Shown here piece after piece: positions 6,946-16,245 of a DNA stretch of 64,000 bases; within the stretch, counting starts at the first letter, position 1; the number at the start of each line of letters is the position of its first letter. The notes beneath the pieces are model-generated. The model was not told the DNA's origin and ran no database searches. It saw nothing but the letters and a program-made list of their open reading frames with translations. The position numbers were made by a program, and so were the translations under genes. This stretch comes from Pseudomonas faucium. Lineage in GTDB: Bacteria; Pseudomonadota; Gammaproteobacteria; Pseudomonadales; Pseudomonadaceae. Where the stretch lies: positions 1 to 64,000 of the forward strand of contig NZ_BQIP01000018.1 in NCBI RefSeq assembly GCF_021602585.1. The letters run 5' to 3'.

Positions 6946-8731
6946 ACGCCACCTCCCCCTGCCGGCTCCACAACCGATGGTAATACCCCCGCCGCGCCAG
7001 CAACTGCGCATGGCTGCCATCCTCCACCACCCGCCCATCATCGAACACCACGATCCGATCCAGGTGCGCCACGGTCGACAACCGATGCGCCACCACGATC
7101 ACCGTCTTGTCCTCCATGATCTCGTCCAGCTTGTCCTGGATGTACCGCTCGGTAATCGAATCCAGGCTCGAAGTGGCTTCGTCCATCACCAGGATCGGCG
7201 CGTTCTTCAGCAGCACCCGGGCAATGGCGATGCGCTGGCGTTGGCCACCGGACAACTTCACCCCGCGCTCCCCCACCAACGAATCGAAACCCAGCTCCAT
7301 GGACTCGATGAAGTCCCGCGCCCCGGCCCGGTCGATGGCCGCCTGCACGGCCTCATCGCCGGCATCCAGGCGCCCGTAATGGATGTTTTCGCGGATGCTG
7401 CGATGAAACAGCCCCGGCTCCTGCGGGATCAGCCCCACCTGCTCGTGCAGCGAGTGCTGGGTCACCGTGCGCACGTCCTGGCCATCGATCAGCACTTGCC
7501 CGCCGTTCACGTCATACAGCCGCAACAGCAACCCCAGCAGCGTCGACTTGCCCGAGCCGGAAGCGCCCACCAGGCCAACGCGCTGGCCTGCCGGGATATG
7601 CAGGTTCAGGCCCTGAAAGATTGGCCGCCCCGGGTGATAGCCAAAGGTCACATCGGCAAAGCGCACCTCGCCCCGCTCCACCTTGAGCGGCTGCGCCTGG
7701 CTGGCATCGCGCACCTCATGCGGGCGCACCAGCGTGCGCACGCCGTTGGCGATGTTGCCCATGGCTTCGAAGAACTCCAGCAGGCGCCGTGACAGGCCGG
7801 CCACGTCGGTGATGATCATCAGCGACAGGCTGGTGGCGGTGACGAAGGTGGCGATGTCGATGCTGCCGCGCTGCCACAGCCACAGCGCCAGCAGCAGGAT
7901 GCCGAGCTTGAGCAGCACACCGCAGGCGTTCTGCAGCCAGCGGATCTTTTCCATGTAGCCCAGCGAGCGGTCGGCGGCGGCCACCTCGCGGTCGAGAAAG
8001 CGCCCCAGGTAACTGTGCTCGTAGGGGTGGCGGGCGAACAGGCGGATGTTGGTGAGGTTGGTCACTGCGTCCACCACCTTGCCGGTGCTCACGCTGCGCG
8101 CGGCGGCGAAATCGCGGGCCAGGGGGTGGCTGCGGCGGGCGAGGAACCAGCACAGGGTCAGAAAGCCCAGCGCCCACAGGCCCATGAACGCGGCCAGCCA
8201 GGCGTTGGCGGTGGCCAGCAGGACCACCGCCAGGGCCAGGGTGGCCAGCAGCGGGATCAGGTCGAAGATGAGGATGGCCAGGGTCTGGGTGGTGCCCAGC
8301 GCCACTTCGCTGATGCGGTGCGCCAGGGCGCCGGCGAATTCGCTGGTGATGTAGCGGTGCGAATGGCGTTGCAGGTAGGCGAACAGCGCCTGGGTCACGG
8401 CGCGCCGCTGGCGCGGCACGGTATGGATGTGCAGGCCGCTGGCCAGGCGCATGCTGAGCATTTCCACGGCCAGCAGTGCAGCAAAACCAGCCAGGGGCCA
8501 GGCCAGGGCATCGACCGCGCGCGCGGCGTCCAGGCCCTGGCTGACCAGGCGGGTGAGCTGGCCCAGTTGCCAGGGCACCAGCACGGCGCAGAGCACCGAA
8601 AGGGTCTGCAAGGCGAGCATGCCGCCGTAGGCCAGCGGGTGGCGCAGGATGAAGGCGCGGACGAAGGCCATGGGGGTGTCGGGCAGGTGGCGGATGTCCC
8701 AGCCATCGGGGAGGCGGTGGGTGGATGTCAC
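6944..8731 (-). CDS. ABC exporter, fused membrane and ATPase domains
   Basis: A 595-residue half-transporter of the MsbA/multidrug exporter type. Six hydrophobic segments span about residues 35-325, with the ATPase domain at about 345-585. Walker A GASGSGKS is at 389-396, signature LSGGQRQR at 493-500, Walker B ILVMDE at 513-518, and the D-loop SSLD and H-loop VAHRLS follow. It would work as a homodimer in the inner membrane, exporting an unknown lipid, drug or peptide. The start is GTG at 8731 with GAGGAA upstream. It lies 132 bases after the importer ATPase gene of the 17966-8864 operon, separated by a REP hairpin, so whether it is co-transcribed is uncertain. Unlike the importers, it needs no binding protein. 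Confidence 0.92.
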   Translation of the reverse strand: MTSTHRLPDGWDIRHLPDTPMAFVRAFILRHPLAYGGMLALQTLSVLCAVLVPWQLGQLTRLVSQGLDAARAVDALAWPLAGFAALLAVEMLSMRLASGLHIHTVPRQRRAVTQALFAYLQRHSHRYITSEFAGALAHRISEVALGTTQTLAILIFDLIPLLATLALAVVLLATANAWLAAFMGLWALGFLTLCWFLARRSHPLARDFAAARSVSTGKVVDAVTNLTNIRLFARHPYEHSYLGRFLDREVAAADRSLGYMEKIRWLQNACGVLLKLGILLLALWLWQRGSIDIATFVTATSLSLMIITDVAGLSRRLLEFFEAMGNIANGVRTLVRPHEVRDASQAQPLKVERGEVRFADVTFGYHPGRPIFQGLNLHIPAGQRVGLVGASGSGKSTLLGLLLRLYDVNGGQVLIDGQDVRTVTQHSLHEQVGLIPQEPGLFHRSIRENIHYGRLDAGDEAVQAAIDRAGARDFIESMELGFDSLVGERGVKLSGGQRQRIAIARVLLKNAPILVMDEATSSLDSITERYIQDKLDEIMEDKTVIVVAHRLSTVAHLDRIVVFDDGRVVEDGSHAQLLARRGYYHRLWSRQGEVA

Positions 8732-8763
8732 GGTGGTTTCCTCAGAGTTCAGGTGCTGCCACT

Positions 8764-8856
8764 GGCCCTATCGCCGGCAAGCCGGCTCCCACAGGGGCCC
8801 CACAATTTCTAGCGTTGTGGGGTACCTGTGGGAGCCGGCTTGCCGGCGATAGGGCC
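8764..8856. repeat. REP pair, gccggcaagccggctccc family
   Basis: Arms beginning ggccctatcgccgg at 8764 and ending ccggcgatagggcc at 8856 are long reverse complements around a loop of about 25 bases. This is the commonest repeat family in the window. It fills the gap between the ABC exporter and the importer ATPase genes. Confidence 0.92.
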
Positions 8857-8863
8857 GGTGGCT

Positions 8864-10506
<1,643 letters not shown>

Positions 10507-10510
<4 letters not shown>

Positions 10511-11361
10511 GGTTGCCTGCCCTCGCTGCGGCGTAGCCAGTCACGCCCGATGGCGGTGATGGCGATGACGGTGATGGTGATTGCCAGCGCCGGCCAGGCC
10601 ATCAGCCAGGGGGCGTTGGCCATGAAGTTGCGGGCCACGGCCATCATCGCGCCCCACTCCGGCGCCGGTGGCGGCGCGCCAAAGCCCAGGAAGCTCAGCG
10701 CGGCAGCGGCGGTGATGGCGCCGCCCAGGCCGATGCAAGCCAGGATCAGCACCGGTTGCACGGCGTTGGGCAAGACATGCTCGAACACCACCGCCAGCGG
10801 CCGGCGGCCCAGGGTCAGCGCCGCCTCGACGAAGCCTGCGTGGCGGATGGTCAGGGTTTGCGCGCGCACCAGGCGGGCGTAGCGCGGCACCGAGGCGATG
10901 CCCACGGCGAGGATCAGGTTGCTGGTGCCCTGGCCGAACAGGGTGATGATCACCAGCGCCAGGAGCAGGTCGGGGAACGCCAGCAGCACATCGACGGCGC
11001 GCATCAGCAGGTTGTCCAGCCAGGCCGGGGCCAGGCCCGACAGCACGCCGAGCAGCGTGCCCAGGCCGAGGCCGAGCAGGGTCGCGGCCAGGCCGATCAG
11101 CAGGGATGGGCGGGCGCCGTGGACCAGCCGGGTGAGTACGTCGCGGCCGTTTTCGTCGGTGCCCAGCCAGTGGGTGGTGTTGGGTGGGAGGTAGGCCAGG
11201 CGGGCGTCGGCGGCCAGGGGGTCGGCTGGGGATAGCCAGCCGGGTGCGGCGACGGCCAGCAGCAGCAAGGCGAGCGTGGCCCAGGCAAGGTAAAGCCCGG
11301 GGCGGGACAGCCAGCGGGGGCGCGTGGACAAGACCAGAGGTGATGGGGCGATGGCGTTCAT
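10507..11361 (-). CDS. Second importer permease, DppC type
   Basis: A 284-residue permease with six predicted membrane segments. Family motifs are LGTDENGRDVLTRLVHGAR in the first periplasmic region and the coupling loop EAALTLGRRP followed by EHVLPNAVQPVLIL. It is homologous to the permease at 1889-2752. It starts at 11361 and is followed by the ATPase gene with an ATGA overlap. The gap to the aldo/keto reductase gene upstream (11362-11490) is occupied by a REP pair, so some transcripts may stop there. The transported substrate is unknown. Its linkage to two flavin monooxygenase-type genes suggests an organic compound that is oxidised after uptake, which is inference. Confidence 0.94.
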
Positions 11362-11387
11362 GACTGTCCTTCTGATGCAGCGCTATC

Positions 11388-11472
11388 TGTGGGAGCCGGC
11401 TTGCCGGCGATGGGGGCACTGCGGTGCATGGCACCGGCTGCGCCGGTGATCGCCGGCAAGCCGGCTCCCACA
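11388..11472. repeat. REP pair, everted arrangement
   Basis: tgtgggagccggcttgccggcga at 11388-11410 and its reverse complement at 11450-11472. Here the unit order is the reverse of the pairs at 8764 or 20565. The 39-base spacer (gcactgcggtgcatggcaccgg...) recurs, in the opposite orientation and with few changes, in the pair at 50629-50713. The two are therefore copies of one larger element. Confidence 0.9.
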
Positions 11473-11490
11473 AAAGAGAAAAGCATTCGG

Positions 11491-12546
11491 CTACGGTGCC
11501 GGGTTGGGGATGCGCCGGTGCACGGCCTGGATCTGGGCCAGCACTTCTTCGCTCAACTGCGCATCCAGCGCCCCGAGGTTTTCCTGCAACTGCAGCAAGC
11601 TGGTCTGCCCGGTGATCGCGCTGGCCACGAACGGCTGGCGGATGACGAAGGCCAGCGCCAATTGCGCCGGGGTCAGGCCGTGTTCGCGGGCGATTTGCAC
11701 ATAGCTGGCGATGGCGCTGTTGGCCTCCTCGCTGCCATAGCGGTTGAAGGTGCGGTACACCGACGACAGCCGCGAACCCTCGGGCCGGGCGCCATTGAGG
11801 TACTTGCCGGTCAGCGCGCCGAAGGCCAGCGGCGAATAGGCCAGCAGGCTCACGCCTTCGCGATGGCTGAACTCCGACAGGCCGGTTTCGTACAGGCGGT
11901 TGAGCAGGCTGTAGGGGTTCTGGATGCTGGCGATGCGCGCCAGGCCCTGTTCTTCGCTGTGGCGCAGGAACTGCGCCACGCCCCACGGGGTTTCGTTGGA
12001 CACGCCGATATGGCGCACCTTGCCGGCCTTCACCTGGTCGTCGAGCACGGCCAGGGTTTCTTCGATGGCTGTGGTTTGCGGGTGGTCGTCGGCGTAGGGG
12101 TATTCGCGGATGCCGAAGAAGTTGCTGGTGCGGTCGGGCCAGTGCAGCTGGTAGAGGTCCAGGTAGTCGGTGTTCAACCGGCGCAGGCTGCCTTCCAGGG
12201 CGGCGACGATATTCTTGCGGTCGTGGTGCGACAGGCCATCGCGGATGTGCGCCTGGGCGCCGGGCTCGCGGGAGGGGCCGGCGATCTTGCTGGCGAGGAT
12301 GTACTTGTCACGGTTGCCGCGGGCTTTGATCCAGTTGCCGATGTAGCGCTCGGTGGTGGTCCAGGTGTCGGCGTGGGTGGGGGTGGGGTACATCTCGGCG
12401 GTGTCGATGAAGTTGATGCCGGCGGCGAGGGCGGCGTCCAGTTGCTGGTGGGCGTCCTGTTCGCTGTTCTGGTGGCCCCAGGTCATGGTGCCGAGGCTGA
12501 GCAGGCTGACTTGGAGGTGGGTGTGGCCTAGTGGGCGGTAGCGCAT
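11491..12546 (-). CDS. tas: NADP(H)-dependent aldo/keto reductase, Tas-like
   Basis: A 351-residue cytosolic oxidoreductase of the aldo/keto reductase superfamily, closely resembling E. coli Tas in length and blocks: GTMTWGHQNSE near residue 20, FIDTAEMYPTP (catalytic Asp and Tyr), LASKIAGPSREPG (catalytic Lys), YLDLYQLHWPDR (catalytic His), IGVSNETPWG and the C-terminal PFVASAITGQTS cofactor loop. These enzymes reduce carbonyl groups with NADPH through a TIM barrel. The start is the ATG at 12546; in-frame sequence further upstream is REP-derived. It lies in the importer/monooxygenase operon, flanked by REP pairs on both sides, and could reduce an aldehyde released by the monooxygenases. Its real substrate is not evident. 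Confidence 0.9.
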   Translation of the reverse strand: MRYRPLGHTHLQVSLLSLGTMTWGHQNSEQDAHQQLDAALAAGINFIDTAEMYPTPTHADTWTTTERYIGNWIKARGNRDKYILASKIAGPSREPGAQAHIRDGLSHHDRKNIVAALEGSLRRLNTDYLDLYQLHWPDRTSNFFGIREYPYADDHPQTTAIEETLAVLDDQVKAGKVRHIGVSNETPWGVAQFLRHSEEQGLARIASIQNPYSLLNRLYETGLSEFSHREGVSLLAYSPLAFGALTGKYLNGARPEGSRLSSVYRTFNRYGSEEANSAIASYVQIAREHGLTPAQLALAFVIRQPFVASAITGQTSLLQLQENLGALDAQLSEEVLAQIQAVHRRIPNPAP

Positions 12547-12577
12547 GGGTGGGTCCTTGGGTTGGGATTGGGATCTT

Positions 12578-12681
12578 GGGGCTGCTTTGCAGCCCTTTCG
12601 CGACACAAGGCCGCTCCTACAGAACACCGCGATCCTCTGTAGGAGCGGCCTTGTGTCGCGAAAGGGGCGCGCAGCGCCCCC
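12578..12681. repeat. REP pair, ttcgcgacacaagg family
   Basis: Units at 12597-12621 and 12638-12662 are exact reverse complements and match the pairs at 82-148 and 32689-32754. Flanks ggggctgctttgcagccc and ggggcgcgcagcgcccc pair further. It fills the gap between the LLM oxidoreductase and aldo/keto reductase genes. Confidence 0.92.
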
Positions 12682-12682
12682 A

Positions 12683-14032
12683 TCAAACAGCCGACACAAT
12701 CTCGCGCCGAGCCTCGGAAAACTGGTTCACCGCCTTAGGCAACCCCAAATGCTCACGCAAGGTCGTGCCGCTGTACTCGGTCCGGAACAACCCACGCTTC
12801 TGCAGCAACGGCACCACCTCCTCAACAAACACCCGCGCCCCCGACGGGAACATGTCGGGCATGATGTTGAAGCCATCCCCTGCCCCCGCCAGGAACCACT
12901 CGGCCAAGGTGTCGGCGACCTGCTCAGGCGTGCCCACCGCCAACCGATGCCCCACCAGAATCCGCCGCGACAGCTGGCGAATGGTCAGGTTCTCGCTGCG
13001 CGCCAGGTTCAGCTGCGCCTCCAGAAAGCCATGCGAGCCGCGCTCGAAGTCCGCCACCGCGCCAATCCGTTCCCACGGCAGCGGCGCGTCCGGGTCCAGC
13101 TCGCGCGCGTCGATGCCAATGCGCCCGGCCACCTGCTGCAACAGGCCATGCTCGCCATGCCAGGCATTGAGCTCGTCGAAGCGGGCATGGGCCTCGGCCT
13201 CGGTGCTGGCGATCACCGTCGACAGCCCCGGCATGATCTTCAGGTGCTCGGGGTTGCGCCCCCAGGCCTTGGCCCGGGCCTTCATCTCGCGGTAGAAGGC
13301 CTGGCCGTCGGCCAGGGTGGTCTGGGTGGTGAAGATCGCATCGGCATAGCGCGAGCCCAGCGCCTTGCCGCCTTCGGAGGAGCCGGCCTGCACCAGCACC
13401 GGCCGGCCTTGCGGCGAGCGCGGCAGGTTGAGCGGGCCGCGCACCTGAAAATGCTGGCCCTTGAAATCCAGGGTGTGGACCTTGCGCGGGTCGGCGAAGC
13501 GCCCGCCTGCGCGGTCGCCGATGATCGCGTCGTCCTCCCAGCTGTCCCACAGCTTCAAGGTCACGTCGACGAACTCCTCGGCGCGCCCGTAGCGGTCGAC
13601 GTGCAGCGGTGCGCCGGTCAGGCCGAAGTTCTGCGCGGCGGCGTCACCGGCGTTGGTCACCACGTTCCACGCGGCGCGGCCGCCGCTGATGTGGTCCAGC
13701 GAGGCGATGCGCCGGGCCAGGTTGAACGGCTCGTTGTAGGTGCTGGAGCAGGTGGCGATCACGCCGATGCGCTCGGTGGCCGCGGCCACGGCGGTCAGCA
13801 GCACGGTCGGCTCCAGGCGCCCGCCCGGTTGGCTGGACACGTCGGGCGGCAGTGCCGGGCCGTCGGCCAGGAAGATCGCGTCCAGGCAGCCGCGCTCGGA
13901 GAGCTTGGCGATGTCGCGGTAGTAGTTGACGTCGATGTAGGCATCGATCGCCGCCTCGCCCTGGCGCCAGGCGCCTGAGTGCGAGCCGAAACCGAGGATG
14001 TTCATGCCCAGGCTCATCTGTTTGCTGCTCAT
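12683..14032 (-). CDS. LLM-class flavin-dependent monooxygenase, NtaA/SnaA/DszA type
   Basis: A 449-residue luciferase-like oxidoreductase. Hallmarks of the NtaA/SnaA/DszA branch are AWNVVTNAGDAAAQNFG near residue 135, then RYGRAEEFVDVTLKLWDSW, and later PVLVQAGSSEGG. Members use reduced FMN supplied by a separate reductase to oxygenate nitrilotriacetate, sulfones, sulfonates or related compounds. The start at 14032 has AGGAGAA seven bases upstream. An in-frame ATG at 14050 lies upstream of that Shine-Dalgarno and is unlikely. The gene follows the SfnB-like gene by 14 bases. No flavin reductase is encoded in the window, so it probably shares one from elsewhere in the genome. A role in organosulfur scavenging is inferred from the neighbour family. 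Confidence 0.92.
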   Translation of the reverse strand: MSSKQMSLGMNILGFGSHSGAWRQGEAAIDAYIDVNYYRDIAKLSERGCLDAIFLADGPALPPDVSSQPGGRLEPTVLLTAVAAATERIGVIATCSSTYNEPFNLARRIASLDHISGGRAAWNVVTNAGDAAAQNFGLTGAPLHVDRYGRAEEFVDVTLKLWDSWEDDAIIGDRAGGRFADPRKVHTLDFKGQHFQVRGPLNLPRSPQGRPVLVQAGSSEGGKALGSRYADAIFTTQTTLADGQAFYREMKARAKAWGRNPEHLKIMPGLSTVIASTEAEAHARFDELNAWHGEHGLLQQVAGRIGIDARELDPDAPLPWERIGAVADFERGSHGFLEAQLNLARSENLTIRQLSRRILVGHRLAVGTPEQVADTLAEWFLAGAGDGFNIMPDMFPSGARVFVEEVVPLLQKRGLFRTEYSGTTLREHLGLPKAVNQFSEARREIVSAV

Positions 14033-14046
14033 CGTGGTTCTCCTGT

Positions 14047-15291
14047 TCACACCGCGCTGGCTTCGTCGCCGCTGCCCTGCCCTGCGCTGGCGGCGGCGTG
14101 CCGGGCACGCCAGGCCTGGGCCGGGCTGATGCCGTTGAGGTAGTAGTTGCCCAGCGCCTGTTCGCGCTGGATCGCCGGGTTGTGCGAGGCCAGGGTGCGT
14201 GCGTTGCGCCAGTGGCGGTCGAAACTGCGGGCGCGGCTGGTGGCCGAGGCGCCGCCCACTTCGAAGAGCAAGGTGCTGGCCTCCAGCACCTGCGCCAGGA
14301 CGACCTGCTGGGCCTGGAAGGTGTGGATTTCGGCATCGGTGTACAGCTGCTCGGGCACCTCGCCAGCCTGGCCGGCTTCATCCACCGCCTGCAGGCTCTG
14401 GCCGACGGCGCTGACCTGGGCCTCGGCGGCAAACGCCAGGCTGGCCAGGCGGCCGACCACGGCTTGCACCAGCGGGTCTGCGCCCGGCTGCGACTGGCCG
14501 GGCACACCGAAGGTGCGGGTACGGCCCTGGACGAAGGCCACGGCGTCGGCCAGCACGGCGCGGGCGATGCCGGCCAGGGTGGCCAGGTGCACCGCCTGGT
14601 AGAAGGCGGTGAGGTACGACTCGGCGCGCAGCTCGCCCTTGGCGAAGCGGCGCAGCAGGTGCTCGGGCTGCACGCTGACCTGGGCGAAGCGGGTGGTGCC
14701 GCTGCCGGTCAGGCGCTGGCCGAAGCCGTCCCAGTCGTCGACCCGCTCCACGCCCGGGGCGCGGGTGGGCACCGCGAGGCTGACGAAATCGTCGCCATGG
14801 TTGGCCACCGCCGCCACCCAGTCGGCGTACAGGGTGCCGGTGCAGTAGTACTTCTCGCCGTCGAGCCGGTAGCCCTCGTCGCTGTCGCTCAGTTGCACGG
14901 TGTTGCCGGTGCTGTCGGTACGCTCGGCCATGGCCGCGCCCCACAGCTCGCCGGCCACCACGCGGGCGAACCAGTAGTCCTGGGAGGCAGCGTCATGGGA
15001 CGACAGGCGCCCTTCGACGAAACCGAAGTGGGCGCGGAAGATCTGCGGCAGGTTGGAGTCGGCCTGGCCCAGGCGCACCAGTTGGCGCAGCAGTTGCGGC
15101 AAGGTCGCGCCGAGGCCGCCGTGGCTGCGCGGCACGCGGAGGGCGCCAAGGCCCGCTTCGCGCAGCCAGGCCACAGGCTCCTGGGCCAGGGTGCGCTGCT
15201 GCTCGCGGGCCACCGCGCCTTCGGCGATGCGCGCATAAATGGGCGCAAAGCGCGCATCCAGTTCGGCGTCGGTAATCGGGGTTTGACTCAT
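14047..15291 (-). CDS. SfnB/DszC-like acyl-CoA dehydrogenase-fold flavin monooxygenase
   Basis: A 414-residue protein with the acyl-CoA dehydrogenase fold: helical N-terminal domain (VAWLREAGLGALRVPRSHGG), central beta domain (EKYYCTGTLYADW) and helical C-terminal domain. The C-terminal RHWRNARTLASHNP is typical of the DszC/SfnB group, which are flavin-dependent oxygenases and not dehydrogenases. SfnB proteins belong to dimethylsulfone and other sulfur-acquisition systems in Pseudomonas. The start at 15291 has AGGA upstream. It sits between the DppB permease gene (21 bases) and the LLM gene (14 bases), so the pair is inserted inside a transporter operon. Two flavin oxygenases side by side suggest sequential oxidation of one substrate. 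The substrate is not known. Confidence 0.9.
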   Translation of the reverse strand: MSQTPITDAELDARFAPIYARIAEGAVAREQQRTLAQEPVAWLREAGLGALRVPRSHGGLGATLPQLLRQLVRLGQADSNLPQIFRAHFGFVEGRLSSHDAASQDYWFARVVAGELWGAAMAERTDSTGNTVQLSDSDEGYRLDGEKYYCTGTLYADWVAAVANHGDDFVSLAVPTRAPGVERVDDWDGFGQRLTGSGTTRFAQVSVQPEHLLRRFAKGELRAESYLTAFYQAVHLATLAGIARAVLADAVAFVQGRTRTFGVPGQSQPGADPLVQAVVGRLASLAFAAEAQVSAVGQSLQAVDEAGQAGEVPEQLYTDAEIHTFQAQQVVLAQVLEASTLLFEVGGASATSRARSFDRHWRNARTLASHNPAIQREQALGNYYLNGISPAQAWRARHAAASAGQGSGDEASAV

Positions 15292-15312
15292 GGCGGTTCC
15301 TTTCTCGTGAAT

Positions 15313-16245
15313 TCAGGGGCGCGTGGTGCGCGGGTCGATGGCTTGGGTCGCCAGGTCCACCAGCAGGTTGACCAGCACGTAGAGGGCGGCGGCCAGCAGG
15401 GTCACGCCCAGCACCAGCGGCACGTCCTTGTTGGCGGTGGCGTCGAGCATCAGCCGGCCGATGCCCTGGCGGCCGAACAGCAGCTCCAGCACCACCGCGC
15501 CACCAAGCAGGCTGGCGAAGACGAAGCCGGCCAGGGTCACCAGCGGCACCAGGGCGTGGCGCAGGGCATGGCGCAGGCGCACGGCGGTGTCGGACAGGCC
15601 GCGGGCGCGGGCCTGGGTGATGAAGGGTTGTTCCAGCACCTGCTCCAGCGACTGGCGCAGCACCTGGGCCAGCACTGCGGCAATCGGCAGCGCCAGGGCC
15701 AGGCTCGGCAGCACCAGCGAGCGCCAGCCACGCGAGCCGGAGGGCGGCAGCAGGTGGAAATAGAAGGCGAACACCAGCAGCAGCAAGGTGCCGATGACGA
15801 AGTTGGGCGCCGACGACAGCACCAGCTCCACCCCCGATACCAGCGCGCGCAAACGCCGCCCGCGGTTGGCGGTGAGCAGCGCCGACAGCAGCGCGATCAG
15901 CACCGCCAGCAAGGCCGCGCTGCTGGCCAGGGCCAGGGTGGCGCCGAGCTGCTCGGCAATCGCCTGGCCGACCGGGATGCGCAGGCGGTACGACTCGCCC
16001 AGGTCGGCACTGGCCAGGCGCGCCAGGTAGTGGCCGTACTGCTGCCACAGCGGCAGGTCGAGGCCATATTCGGCGCGCACCTGGGCGAGCATTTCCGGGG
16101 TCGGCATGGCGTCCGGGCCGCCGAGGATCGCCAGGGCGGTGTCGCCGCCGCTGTACTGCACGCCGAGGAAGGTCAGGCTGGCCGCCGCCCACAGCACGAT
16201 CAGGCCGTCACGCAGGCGGCGCAGCAAGGTTGCCAGCAGTTTCAT
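15313..16245 (-). CDS. Second importer permease, DppB type
   Basis: A 310-residue inner-membrane permease. It has an N-terminal membrane segment, then GGDTALAILGGPDAMPTPE (the periplasmic motif region) and a coupling loop TQARARGLSDTAVRLRH followed by ALVPLVTLAGF. I placed the start at 16245: AAGGAG lies eight bases upstream and the ATG overlaps the binding-protein stop as ATGA. Its partner DppC subunit is encoded at 10507-11361, on the other side of three enzyme genes, which is unusual because DppB and DppC genes normally adjoin, as they do at 1889-3735. Confidence 0.93.
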   Translation of the reverse strand: MKLLATLLRRLRDGLIVLWAAASLTFLGVQYSGGDTALAILGGPDAMPTPEMLAQVRAEYGLDLPLWQQYGHYLARLASADLGESYRLRIPVGQAIAEQLGATLALASSAALLAVLIALLSALLTANRGRRLRALVSGVELVLSSAPNFVIGTLLLLVFAFYFHLLPPSGSRGWRSLVLPSLALALPIAAVLAQVLRQSLEQVLEQPFITQARARGLSDTAVRLRHALRHALVPLVTLAGFVFASLLGGAVVLELLFGRQGIGRLMLDATANKDVPLVLGVTLLAAALYVLVNLLVDLATQAIDPRTTRP

